Shown piece after piece: positions 1 through 9,959 of a DNA stretch of 50,443 nt; position 1 is the first letter of the stretch; each line of letters starts with the position of its first letter. The stretch is from Phoronis australis (Eukaryota > Phoronida > Phoronidae): the NCBI GenBank assembly GCA_002633005.1, contig NMRA01000219.1:301547-351989 (forward strand). Direction: 5' to 3'. The notes beneath the pieces were generated by a model, which was not told the DNA's origin, did not search any database, and saw nothing but the letters and a program-made list of their open reading frames with translations. Position numbers and translations under genes: made by a program.

Positions 1-1726
1 AATTTCCACCACTTCGCAGCCTACACAGTATTCATCCCCTAGAACACCACAATTTTCAACCCTCCAGGTAGCCACGTTTCTCAAGCTCACACCCCTCACC
101 TCGTTGACATACTAATTTTTTTCTTCCCCATTTCCCCTTTTGAGGTGGGACCCCGCCCACACAACTTGAGGGTCCTAAGCCATTCAGATCACCTTGGGTA
201 TATTCGGGGCCTCAAATTTCTCATTGGAGGTGAATTTAACCTGCGTGATTATCAAACTTAGTGGAGAATGATTGGCCATAAAGTTCGAGCATGCACTGAA
301 AACATTAACTTCCAAGGGCATCCAGAACACCTCGGGTGTTTTTGTAACCTCAAATTTCACCTGTTGAAGTAATAAGTGAATGCTGTCTGCATGTGTGCGG
401 ACTTCAGTTTGCCTATTATTGTCAAAATTGAAAATCACGTGACTTGCCATATTTTGGATAACGTTCATCTCCGAGAGGAGATTTGAGGCTACGAAAATAC
501 CTGAAGTGTTTCTAAGAAAAATTTGTAAATGTAAATAGGAAAATAGCCAAGGTGCTCCAGGTGTTCCAAAGGTAAATTTGTAGCTACGAAAATACCCGAG
601 GGGTGTTCCAAATGGGCCCTAACCTTTAGTTGTGTGCATAATCGAGTACTAGAAGAATCTCCACCCACTTAGACAGTGGCTAAAAATCATTGTTTGTGGT
701 CCGAGGTTTAGACTTCAATAAAATTGTAGCCTAATTTTTCAAATGCGCAATCTTTTTATAAGAGCTAATGCTAACAACTGAATCCTTTCGTAATAATTCT
801 TGGACAGCTGTCTTTTTCACCCATTAAGCTTGAAGAAGTCGGCTCAGAGATTCCTGTTGTCAAAAATGAGTCTGGTGTCCATGGTTTTAAAAATACAGGT
901 ATCGAATTAAAACCCGTTTTGCAGTAGGAAAAGGGTACCATTTGCAGTGTTTTTAACTTTCAGAGTGAAACCCGTTGTATTCATGGGAAAAAAGTTTGAT
1001 TTGGTAGGGATTTTTTCAAGCACCATTTTGAAGAGAAATTGTTTGAGAAAAATCACCCAGTTTAATGTCGTGTGTTGTATAAACCTGTGGGAGTACCCCC
1101 TTGGAATGGTTTTAAGAGGGTACTCTGAAAGCCCAAGGATGGTGGAATGAACACTATCCCTATACCTAACAATGTGTGTTAGAGATCTTGGAAAGTACAA
1201 GCACAGTTGTTGATTTCAGAATGTGCTTTTCAGATGGTGTCTTGTAGCTTCCAGATTTCCTTCGATTTAAATCCCTTTAAGTTGCCATAAATGTGTCTTA
1301 TGTGAAAAACAATAAATTTTGATCTGAACAACTTACCACTATATACAGGAATTGAAATGACTATAAGAAGAAAATTTTCCAGGTCATTTATCATTTCATA
1401 AATAGGCTTGTGTGATAAAAATATTTTTGTGTTGTAAAATTAAACTGAAATAAATGTTTTTGCATGAGTCAAGCCAAAAAATGATGATAAAAAAGAAGCT
1501 GGAAATCAAATAAAAGGAAATAAAAACAAACAAGGAAAATTCCAAGCCTTGTATATATTCCTGTCTCAACTTGTTCCTTAGTGGACTTGGAAGAATTCAA
1601 ACTTTGTTATTGCTCAAAGCCATGGTTATTGCACTAGGTCTTAAGCAATAACAAACTATCCCTCCAGCCGAAGCCAATATACCATATGTAATCTCAGTAA
1701 GGAACAGTATAAGATCAAGAGTCTAA

Positions 1727-1803
1727 TCACGAGCACACACATGAAGATTGACATCAGACACTAGTATCCAAATCCAATGTCAATCTTCATGTGAGTGCTT
1801 GTG
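1727..1803. repeat. Short hairpin nested in the left arm
   Basis: The stretch from CACGAGCACACACATGAAG to its near reverse complement CTTCATGTGAGTGCTTGTG forms a stem of about 27 bp with a few mismatches and a loop of about 20 nt. The mirror copy lies at about 3419-3495 in the right arm, where more bases have changed. Confidence 0.6.
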
Positions 1804-1970
1804 ATTTTTGCTACTAATTTGGCCAAAAACAACATTGTTTGTACCAGACAAATCTTATGTTCTTACATGACGGTTCTGAAAGAGTTTGGGTAAATAGCAG
1901 CTTGAAAAATGGTACAATTTGTGGATAAGGAATGTCAAAAGGGTTCATTTTTTCAACACAGTTTAGTACT

Positions 1971-3249
1971 TGGAGGCACTGCATGAAAAGGGGACAGGGA
2001 CAGGGAAGCTAGGCAAGAACAAAACTGGAATGAGTTTCTATCAGGGGAAGGGTTTGCAATGAGGAGGGGATAGCCCTGTTGTGTGCCCACGACTGTTAAT
2101 GCCCAGTCATAGTACTTCAGTCTATCGCTAAACTAAACCATATATTTGTAATCAATACATCAGCAAAATAAAGTTCCCGATGGTTAGATAAATTTCTTGG
2201 CATGTTGTGTGTTTTGTAGCTTATGAGTATACTATTTCTAGGAACACATTAATGATGTCAATGTGAGGGTGTTTGCCAGTGCGAATGTTCTGAAGCATTT
2301 CACACTGCCCAACTCTTGCCACGAGGAGGCCCCCTCAGTAAGAGTCAAGTTTGTAATTTTGAAAAACTGTTCGAAAAGACCGAAATGTTGACTAAAATCA
2401 CTGCTGTATTATGTAGATCATAACCACAAGAATGAAACACTAGCATGTTGCTCAAAACACTGAGCAAAACATAATGGTAATAGTAACATACAGGGCACCC
2501 TCACTTTGAGAACCAGTGTTTTCTACTGTATAACAGGAACCTGTTTTTCACTGAATAGCAGGCGTTAAAACTTGTTCTCAAAATTTGGATTGCCAGTGAG
2601 TGACTATTGCCTGGATAACAATCCAACCCAAGTAACGCACAAGAAACCGTCATTTTTGGTTTAGTGACAGAACTTAAAATCTTTGAAGTACCCTGAGTTC
2701 CCAATTTTGAAATGTGAGATGTTTTTGCAACTAGTAGTCATTTTAACGAACCAGGTTTTTAAAGTTCGCTTGCATACAATGTCTAACTCATGGATGCTTT
2801 GATTACAGCGAAACTTAGTAGTTTCAGAATGTTTAAGAATCAGGTTCTGAGATCTTGTTTTGCAATTAGACTGAAATTAATAGATGATTGTTGCAAACTA
2901 TACAACACTTGACATCATGTGCTTATTGATGGCAATTGATGATCCCAGCATTAGAGTCAAGAGATCGAGTAAAAGGTTTTGCTAGAAATCTTGACTTTTT
3001 ACTCAAATTTTAGCTCGAATCTAGTGGTCATTAAGTACTATCTTGATCTCCCAAGAAAGTGTCCAGACTAGAAGTGACAAAAACAATTTCAAGTTCGATT
3101 TGGATTGAAAGTTTCACTCTGGAGGTGTATTCCCAAAACATGATCACATAATCCCTTTTCAGGGTTTTAAATCAATCCATACAAGACTGGGGTGGAATCT
3201 GTTCAACCCAAAAAGCATTTAAATGCTATGTGGAGAATAATAAAACATC
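1971..3249. other. Spacer between the palindrome arms, no gene seen
   Basis: No open frame above about 70 codons, no recognisable domain and no RNA gene. AT-rich single-copy-looking sequence. It does not obviously match either arm. Confidence 0.6.
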
Positions 3250-5180
3250 AGTACTAAACTGTGTTCAAAAAATGAACCCTATTGAAGTTCCTTAGCCACA
3301 AATTGTACCATTTTTCTAGCTGCTATTAGCCCAACCTCTTTTTAAAATCGTCATGGAACAATATAAGATTGGTCTGGTACAAACAATGTTGTTTTTGGCC
3401 AAATTAGTAGCAAAAATCACAAGCACTCACAAGATTGGCATTGGATTTGGATACTAGTGTCTGATGTCACTCTTCATGTGTGCGCTCGTGATTAGACTCT
3501 TGATCTCCTACTGTTCCTTACTGAGATCACATGTGGTATATTGGCTTTCGGTTGAACTGATAGTTTGTTATTGCTGAAGACCTGGTGCAATAACCATGGC
3601 TTTGAGCAATTATAATAAAGTTTGAATTCTTCCAAGTCCACTAAGGAACAAGTTGAGACAGGGATTTATACAGGGCTTGGAATTTTCCTTTTTTGTTTAT
3701 ATTTCCTCTTATTCGATTTCCAGCTTCTTTTTTATCATCATTTTTGGCTAACTTGATTCATGCAAAAACATTTATTTCAGTTTAATTTTACAACACAAAT
3801 ATATTTCTATCACACAAGCCTATTTGTGAAATGACAGATCACCTGAAAAATTTTCTTCTTATAGTCATTCCAATTCCTGTATATAGTGGTGAGTTGTTCA
3901 GATCAAAATTTATTCTTTTTCACATAAGACGCATTTATAGCTAGAAGCTAGAAGACACTATCTGATAAGCGCATTCTGAAATAACAATTGTGCTTGTACT
4001 TTCCAAGATGTTCAACACACATTGTTAGGTATAGGTGTAGGGTTCATTCCACCATCCTTGGGCTTTCAGAGTACCCTCCTAAAACCATTCCAAGGGGGTA
4101 CTCCCACAAGTTTATACAAGAAACGACACTCAACTGGGTGATTTTTCTCAAACAATTTCTCTTCAAAATGGTGCTTGAAAAAATCCCTACCAAAGCAACC
4201 TTTTTCCCATGAATACAACGGGTTTCACTCTGGAAGTTAAAAACACTGCAAATGTTACCTTTTTCCTAGCAAATGGGGTTTTAATACGATACCTGTATTT
4301 TTAAAACCTTGGATACCATACTCATTTTTGACAACAGGAATCTCTGTGCCGACTTCTTCAAGCTGAATGGGTGAAAAAGACAGCTGTCCAAGAATTACTA
4401 TGAAAGGATTCAGTTGTTAGCATTAGCTCTTATAAAAAGATTGTGCATTTGAAACATTAGGCTACAATTTTATTGAAGTCCAAATCTCGGACCACAAACA
4501 TAATGTTTTTTTAGCCACTGTCTAAATGGGTGGAGATTCTTCTAGTACCAGATATGCACAAAACTAAAGGTTAGGGCCCATTTGGAACACCTCTCAGGTA
4601 TTTTCATAGCTCAAATTTACCCTCGGAACATCTGGAGCACCTCGGCTATTTTCCTATTTACATGTACAAATTTTTCATAGAAACACTTCAGTTATTTTCG
4701 TAGCCTCAAATATCCTCTCGTCGGAGATGAATGTTATCCAAAATATGGCAAGTCACGTTATTTTCTATCTTGACAATAATAGGCAAACTGAAGTCTGCAC
4801 ACATGCAGAGAGCGTTCATCTATTCGGTGAAATTTGAGGTTACGAAAACACCCGAGGTGTTCTGGATGCCCTTGGAAGTTAATGTTTTCAGTGCATGCTC
4901 GAACTTTATGGCCAATCATTCTCCACTAAGTTCGATAATCACGCAGGTTAAATTCACCTCCAATGCGAAGTTTGAGGCCCCGAATATACCCAAGGTGATC
5001 TGAATGGCTTAGGACCCTCAAGTTGTGTGGGGTCCCAACTAAAAAAGGGAAATGGGGAAGAAAAAATTAGCATGTCAACGAGGTGAGGGGTGTAGCTTGA
5101 GAATTTTGGCTACCTGGAGGGTCGAAAATTGTGTTGTTCTAGGAGTTGAAGACTGTGTAGGCTGCGAAGTGGTGGAAATT

Positions 5181-5669
5181 GGGTGCCAGCAGTGCCTACT
5201 GTAACACTGTACAAAGTCGGATAGGGGGAAAGGGGGGGGGGTGGCAAGGGGGCCATGGCCCTGCCCAATTCTTCCAGATTCCATTTTGCAGTTTGTGGGT
5301 GCAAATGTCTGACGGGCAAAATACTCTGCCCTTGCCCCACCCCCCTCCCCCTAACTCAAAATCCTGGATCATCCCCTGCTGTAAGATCTTACTAGCATGG
5401 GAGGATCCAGGATTTCGGCATGTTTTCAATTCATAAAAACCGTTCAAAAATGAAACTGAAAAATGCCAAGTGAAAAGAGTGAAGCCATTGTTAATTCAGG
5501 TTTATTTTCCTAATAAGTAATCGATAATTACATGATTTTGCTTCAGTTATTTGGTAATATCACAATATATAAACAGCTACCTCACCAGAGTTCCCCCCGA
5601 CCGCAAGCGCGATCCAGTCGCAAAATAACTTTACTCTAGGGACACCTAGCGACCTGATAACGTAATACC
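5181..5669. other. Intergenic or intronic stretch with C/G runs and a small inverted repeat
   Basis: Contains G-rich (5222-5250) and C-rich (5330-5351) tracts that could pair, which explains the overlapping short ORFs in several frames. A 17-bp inverted repeat with one mismatch (AAATCCTGGATCATCCC at 5358-5374 and its partner at 5399-5415) may be the end motif of a small DNA transposon. No gene is supported. Confidence 0.45.
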
Positions 5670-6415
5670 GGATGTCAGCATGCGCAGAGCAAACTTCCTG
5701 GTTAAAAATTGCCAGCTGACAGCCAATGAAAACCATCGTTCTAGTGCGCTGTACCTCTCGCTGGTTCCCTGCGTGCTTAGCCCAGCCAGCACGCAGGTAT
5801 CACCTAGTGGCACGCGCTTTAGCATTGGTCGATGTAATCTTGGCAGTCATTGGTTAGCTTTACAACACCTTGAAAAAATGGCGGACTGTGAACGATTTTT
5901 AGCCTTGTCATGCAAGTGGCGTCGCAGCAACTATTTCGTTTCTGCAGTGATGTTTAATAGCCGCGTGCTTGAAACACATACATGCACAATAAACACACAT
6001 TATGTGGCCGATTTAACCGGTGTGTTATTCATAGTGTATAAGGACATTATCGTAAACAAAAGTCATCGACAGTAGAAAGATGCATTCCGAAAAGGCTCAG
6101 TCACAATTTCTAGGCTTCACATTTCCTGAACATAAATTTTAAGCACCGATTTGTCTGTACAACAGACCACATTTACACTTCAGTCCATCAGCCATGCCAG
6201 TTTGTTTGCGCAAAGCGCTGCCTGTTGACGAATCGACTAGCCAATCAGAAACGCCGGTGTAAAAAAATTTACAGAGGAAATTTAAGTGATACCTGCGTGC
6301 TGGCGCGGCTACCGCCCCACCTAGCGGCACGCAGGGAACCAGCGAGGCTGTACCTGGGCCTTCACAAGCAATCCGTGACGTCAGCTTGTGAGGCCCGGGA
6401 ACCAGGTTAGTATTG
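5670..6415. repeat. Convergent imperfect inverted repeat with promoter-like features
   Basis: Two arms point toward each other. Arm 1 (about 5676-5890, +) and arm 2 (about 6415-6175, -) share CTGGTTCCCTGCGTGC and GCCAGCACGCAGGTATCAC in the same order, plus ATTGG/CCAAT motifs and an ATGGC start-like site: ATGGCGGAC at 5878 on + and ATGGCTGATGG near 6195 on -. The arms diverge clearly between the conserved blocks. Outer flanks also match loosely (CCTGGTT with a GCTGAC motif). The region is richer in CpG than its surroundings. It could be a DNA transposon with roughly 220-bp terminal inverted repeats, or an inverted duplication of a promoter. Neither short ORF (5680-6075 +, 6139-6330 -) resembles a known protein. 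Confidence 0.6.
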
Positions 6416-6956
6416 TCTTATGATTCACGTTTAGTTGCATTCTTAGGCATTTGAATGCATGTGAGCGTTAGAGGGCGCTGGTTCAACTTTCACATCGGCA
6501 AATAGCCACGTTACAAACTCTTTGAACTGGTGCGAAAGGCTGTAGGCTACCATAAAACTGTAGATCTATAAAACCCTTACCATCTGACACGCGCCACTTA
6601 TATTGAAAAGTGGCCCTGTGGAAACATGATGAACGACACACGGAATTCACAAACACCAGGCTCTTCAAACAAACCACAGAGTCATTTACTGAAATTCATA
6701 ATCAAATTATGTTCCGATAATGTTTTGCATTACTTTCTCACACTTCTCAAAGAACTACGCGTCATTCTCTGAGGTTACATTGGTCACGAATGTTATGCAC
6801 GCCTGGACAGTGACTGGGAGCCTTATTTATCAACTGCTGCAATTTCTGTTTTGTCATCAAGAATTAATTAAGCGTTTATATCTATTACCGGCAGCAAATA
6901 TTGTAATCGTTCACGAATCGGGGTAAAATTTGATTTGGTAAAACGCCATATTTAAA

Positions 6957-7197
6957 TCTTGACGCCAGATATCTCTTGTAGAGTTTCTTCCATCGTAGGA
7001 ACACGATGTTTTTTTCGAACAATCGGTTCGTTTGCGCGTCTCATGTCAAGACAAATTCTCCCTTCATCACTGGATTTCGTTATGGACACTAGCTGATTAA
7101 CCCAACCTGTGGTCTTTTCAACTTTTTCGATAACGCCATGTTTTTCTAACTACTTCTCAATCACTTTCGCTCTCCTCTCAAACGGCAATCTACCGGC
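6957..7197 (-). pseudogene. Ty3/gypsy reverse-transcriptase N-terminal remnant
   Basis: Read on the minus strand from 7197 downwards, the translation shows the run typical of the start of a Ty3/gypsy RT: RLPFERRAKVIEK, then TTGWVNQLVSI, then GRICLDMRRANEPI, then PTMEETLQEISG. A stop codon interrupts it after RAKVIEK, so it is dead. Sequence down to about 6480 on the same strand is too degenerate to assign, although fragments look like a worn continuation of the RT. The frame is broken, which is why no long ORF marks it. Family assignment rests on motif order; the clade within gypsy is unknown. Confidence 0.7.
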
Positions 7198-7229
7198 TTA
7201 CATGCTGCATGTTGTATGGATCGGAATGT

Positions 7230-7312
7230 GTGCTCTGACATCACGTTACAGGGAAGATTAGCATAGGCCCTGTCGTAAGGATGACACGGAAATCGTGAAG
7301 TGTTCCATTTTT
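7230..7312 (+). pseudogene. U6 snRNA-derived fragment
   Basis: Positions 7246-7312 follow the 3' two-thirds of U6 snRNA: TTACAGGGAAGATTAGCATA, then GGATGACACGGAAATCGTG, then AAGTGTTCCATTTTT. They include the invariant ACAGAGA-like box (here ACAGGGA) and the AGATTAGCAT and ATGACACG blocks. GTGCTC at 7230 matches the U6 5' end, but the 5' stem-loop region between is shortened, so the copy is internally deleted and cannot be functional. It runs straight into a tRNA-like sequence at 7313. Confidence 0.8.
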
Positions 7313-7570
7313 GGGACGGTGTAGCTTAGTTGTATGAGCTCCGGACTCCTGTTTAGGAGACCCCCCGGGTTCGAATCTTGGCCTTACTCGTCGAGCACTG
7401 CACAAAATTGCCTACAACTCCTCTGAGCTTGATTTTAGTAGTGAATGTACGCAAGGGAACGAATGAGAACCTGGATATAATGCAAAGCGATTTCTGGGGC
7501 TGTGCTCAAGTTCCGCTGCGGTTGAGGCCTTGCATGAGGAGTTACTTACCCGCTGCTAACGTATAAATCA
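7313..7570 (+). repeat. tRNA-derived SINE fused to the U6 fragment
   Basis: A tRNA-like head at 7313-7385 has a pol III box A (TAGCTTAGTTGTATGAGC, 7322-7339) and box B (GGTTCGAATC, 7368-7377) about 30 bases apart, with an anticodon-arm-like hairpin between. A tRNA-unrelated body follows to about 7570, containing TTCCGCTGCGGTTGAGGCC. It is not a functional tRNA because the acceptor strands do not pair well. The body may belong to one of the conserved SINE central-domain superfamilies, but I cannot name which. Confidence 0.65.
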
Positions 7571-7815
7571 CTGCAGAACAATCACAACCGTTGTTTCAAT
7601 TTAACGCTATCGAATATAACCGGAAACAACATCGAACGAAAACATGACATGATCGGACACAAATATAAAACAGATTTAATACATATAATAACGTCAAATG
7701 CATTTTTAAAACAATGAATGCAAAAGTAATCAACACTGAATACATATAATCTTATTAAACATAAATGTTAAAAAACATTGAATTTTGCAACACACAACAC
7801 ACCATATGTGATAAT
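7571..7815. other. AT-rich stretch, nothing recognised
   Basis: Very AT-rich sequence leading into the Penelope-like fragment. It may be the degenerate upstream part of that element; no coding or RNA feature is visible. Confidence 0.4.
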
Positions 7816-8063
7816 TTTATATAGGCAAGACAACTGGGGTCTTGCAAACTAGAGTCAATGAGCATGCTCAAGACCCCAACAGTGCTCTAATTACTCACTC
7901 AGTGTTAACTTGTCATGAGATTGACTTTTCTGGAGTTAAGATACTAGACAAAGACCCTAACAAGTTCAAGCTGTGTGTCCATGAATCTATTCACATCAAA
8001 GAGACTCATTGTGAGAGATCACTCAACAGAAATGTTGGCTCATATGTTTTAGAGTTATTCTGA
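7816..8063 (+). pseudogene. Penelope-like element, GIY-YIG endonuclease C-terminus
   Basis: The frame reads YIGKTTGVLQTRVNEHAQD, then ALITHSVLTCHEIDF, then CVHESIHIKE, and ends at a stop at 8061-8063. This order (YIG, an arginine about ten residues later, a TH...H segment, then a glutamate in the helix ES-I-I) is that of the GIY-YIG nuclease domain at the C-terminus of Penelope-like retroelements. The first half of the domain and the whole RT are absent, so this is a 5'-truncated copy, as is common for the family. Confidence 0.7.
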
Positions 8064-8149
8064 TTACTGTCTTGTCGCTTTTCAGTCCTACTCAAGCATT
8101 GTGATTCACTTTTAGTGTTTTGTTTGCATTACCGGTTATTGACATTGCT

Positions 8150-8192
8150 TTCTGACGATGGTTTTATGCCAATAAACTGAAACGTTGACTAC
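8150..8192 (+). ncRNA. Hammerhead-ribozyme-like core in the Penelope 3' UTR
   Basis: About 90 bases after the endonuclease stop, CTGACGA (fits CUGANGA) is followed by a short possible stem, GGTTT pairing with AAACT, and then GAAAC. Penelope-like elements are known to carry hammerhead ribozyme motifs near their ends. Stem II here begins with a non-pairing U-U position, and I could not draw convincing stems I and III, so activity is doubtful. Confidence 0.35.
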
Positions 8193-8230
8193 ATGGATGA
8201 TGAATCACGTCTCCGATATGTTCAACTTTC

Positions 8231-8440
8231 TCAAGTTACTATGGCCAAAAACTAGTGCTACAAACAATAAATACTTTGTAACTATCTTTCTTTCAGTTGT
8301 TGGAGTTATCATTGAAATTATGTAGTTGTTTGAAAGTCCATTTCCATATTGTGGGGAGTTTGTGTGTTAAGTCTTGGAATAATGGCTATGAATTGGAACC
8401 AAAAATCCAAAATGCCCTATTTGCTTTTAAGCAAAAAGAA
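8231..8440. other. Gap between retroelement fragments
   Basis: About 210 bases of AT-rich sequence with a pyrimidine tract plus AG at 8285-8295 that resembles a splice acceptor. No exon following it matches SAMHD1, and nothing else is recognised. Confidence 0.3.
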
Positions 8441-8990
8441 TTGATTAATATCCCGCAGATCGAGATGCGGACTTTACCTAAACAACGACAGGCTTCGATA
8501 TAATTTTAATAATAGTTTGTCTATGTGTTGCTGCGGAGACATTCAGGCAAATGCTTAATGTTTTCTTTGCATGTGCGGTATGCGGGGAGAAGAGGGTATA
8601 GCTTTTCCAGGCACTCGAGCTATACCCCGCAATATTTACAAAAAATATTCAGATATTCGTCAAATGTATAACAAAAAATTTTTTCTAAATGATTGTAAAG
8701 AATACGACCAAATGAAAATAAGTTTTTATTCGAAATAGTATCAAAATTTCTTTTTAATATTAAATCTCTTTGTATGAGTCGATGAAATTGTATACATGCA
8801 ATATACCTTATCCTGCACGAAAAAGATTTATTTACATTCGTAATCATATGCCATTGTAATCTTATGTATTTGTGTATAAAAATTATATATTGATTTCTTT
8901 GTATTTTTAACCCAGATACAATGCCTCTTGGCGCTTTCGGGGTATTCATATTTATTGTAATGAATATTTTATTATAAACATTAAAAATTA
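8441..8990 (+). mobile_element. 3' tail of the CR1/jockey-like element (5'-truncated copy)
   Basis: This stretch aligns by eye with the last 0.5 kb of the element at 17700-21396. It shares the coding tail around TTTAATAATA, CTGCGGAGACATTC and ATGTTTTCTTTGC, and the 3' UTR around CCCAGATACAATGCCTCTTG, and ends at ATAAACATTAAAAA. Only the C-terminal zinc-knuckle-like segment (C-C-G-D then H...C) and the 3' UTR remain. It is more diverged from the 21-kb copy than the 13.3-14.1 kb copy is, so it is probably an older insertion. Confidence 0.75.
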
Positions 8991-9350
8991 TTATCCTAAA
9001 AAAACTTCAAACTCGCTGCATAAGCTTCCAAACTAGACGCAAGTAAGCCATAATCGTCACGACATAATTAAAACCAAATGACGCCACAAATTACCTTGTG
9101 GAGAACATCATGAAGTTTCTACTTGTTCACATGAGATTTTCCGTCACTGAAAACTAGTGGAGTCACCTGGCTACTATGATATTGTTAAACCATAATGTTT
9201 AGAGAAAGTTGCTATGCTCCCCAATTTACACCAACTTAACTGGATAAATAATAAATATCTAATGTATCACATTTTTGTCACTGGCTCCGATGTTCCGCTC
9301 TCTTGATGCTTATTGAAGCAGTCGTTCTGTATTAATTGTTCCTCTTACAG
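8991..9350. other. Intron sequence before the first SAMHD1 exon found
   Basis: No gene or repeat recognised. The last 20 bases (pyrimidine-rich, ending CTCTTACAG) form the acceptor for the exon at 9351. Confidence 0.5.
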
Positions 9351-9417
9351 ATAAAAAGATTGATGGGAAGGCTTTCATTAACCTTACAAAAGATAAACTT
9401 GAAGAAATGGGCATTGC
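9351..9417 (+). CDS. SAMHD1: SAMHD1 exon: middle of SAM domain
   Basis: Flanked by CTCTTACAG acceptor and GTAAGT donor. The 67 nt start with two bases completing a codon and then read KKIDGKAFINLTKDKLEEMGI, ending in GC of the next codon. This is the SAM-domain helix pattern IDG..FL.LT...L..MGI. The next exon (23210) supplies the third base and the final SAM helix. The long overlapping ORF at 9336-9569 is in the wrong frame. Confidence 0.85.
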
Positions 9418-9572
9418 GTAAGTATAAACAGCCAAAATACTCATTGCACGCTTTTTTGTGTTTTGTTTTTCTTGTCTTTGAGTCCAGGGATTTCCTCGGT
9501 TTTCTTCAACCTAGTTTACTTTCCATCATTAAAGAGACATTAACGGCAAGAACAAAAATTCTTTTCTGACAT

Positions 9573-9650
9573 CAGCCTCAGTGCGGAATTGAATCTCAGT
9601 GCATCCTCCTCGGTGTCAGTCTAACGCTCTACTGGCGAAGCTGAACTATG
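9573..9650 (-). repeat. tRNA-like SINE head at the duplication edge (copy A)
   Basis: On the minus strand the sequence reads like a worn tRNA gene: an A-box-like AGCTTCGCCAGTAGAGCG, then GTTAGACTGA, then a B-box-like GATTCAATTCC, ending GAGGC. The equivalent in copy B lies at about 14138-14215. The head ends almost exactly at the duplication boundary. Degenerate stems argue against a working tRNA. Confidence 0.4.
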
Positions 9651-9742
9651 TCTGACCAATGTCAGAATATTTTAAGCACATTTTGCTATTTTCTCTGGAT
9701 TATGGACATTTGCGCTGAAGTGACAAAATCTCCCAGGGCATT

Positions 9743-9934
9743 TTGAAAACCAGACAGGCAAAATTTGTCATTGGAGGAGGGGTTTATACAGGATTCCCAA
9801 AGTGGGAGTCAGAATTTTCCAAAAATTCAGACCGAAAGCGCCTTGTTCCTTGGGCCACATGCAGTGGTATACAACATCTATCAAATAGGAAAGTCCAGTT
9901 AAACGGAAATAAAAGTGTCATTGACATAAGCTAA
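9743..9934 (+). other. Unrecognised 63-codon ORF conserved in both copies
   Basis: The frame begins KTRQAKFVIGGGVYTGFPKW in copy A and has a counterpart at 14308-14499 with only a few amino-acid changes and the same stop. I recognise no domain. It may be part of the neighbouring retroelement or chance; both copies are so similar that conservation proves little. Confidence 0.25.
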
Positions 9935-9959
9935 ACCTTTTATTTGATCGATGACTTTA

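Larger units (their letters stand above)
1..5180. repeat. Giant inverted repeat (foldback-type element)
   Basis: The left arm (1-1970) reappears as an imperfect reverse complement in the right arm (3250-5180). For example, the start AATTTCCACCACTTCGCAGC mirrors the end at 5161-5180, and ACAGTTTAGTACT at 1958-1970 mirrors 3250-3262. The arms keep order along their whole length with scattered substitutions and small indels. A 1279-bp spacer separates them. The left arm begins at the first base of the window, so its outer end, and any target-site duplication, may lie upstream. No transposase-like reading frame is seen: the short mirrored ORFs at 184-468 (-) and 4731-5003 (+) are the same arm sequence read twice. 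The layout fits a foldback or long-TIR non-autonomous DNA transposon; an inverted segmental duplication is the alternative. Confidence 0.85.

Noticed and set aside
5680-6075. 131-codon ORF containing MADCERFLALSCKW, considered as a SAMHD1 first exon
   Set aside because: No similarity to SAMHD1 N-termini, no donor in the needed phase, and it lies inside an inverted repeat.
7313-7385. Functional tRNA gene
   Set aside because: A and B boxes are good but the acceptor stem does not pair and the sequence runs into a SINE body.
8620-8949. 109-codon minus-strand ORF
   Set aside because: Antisense shadow of the 3' tail of the CR1-like element.
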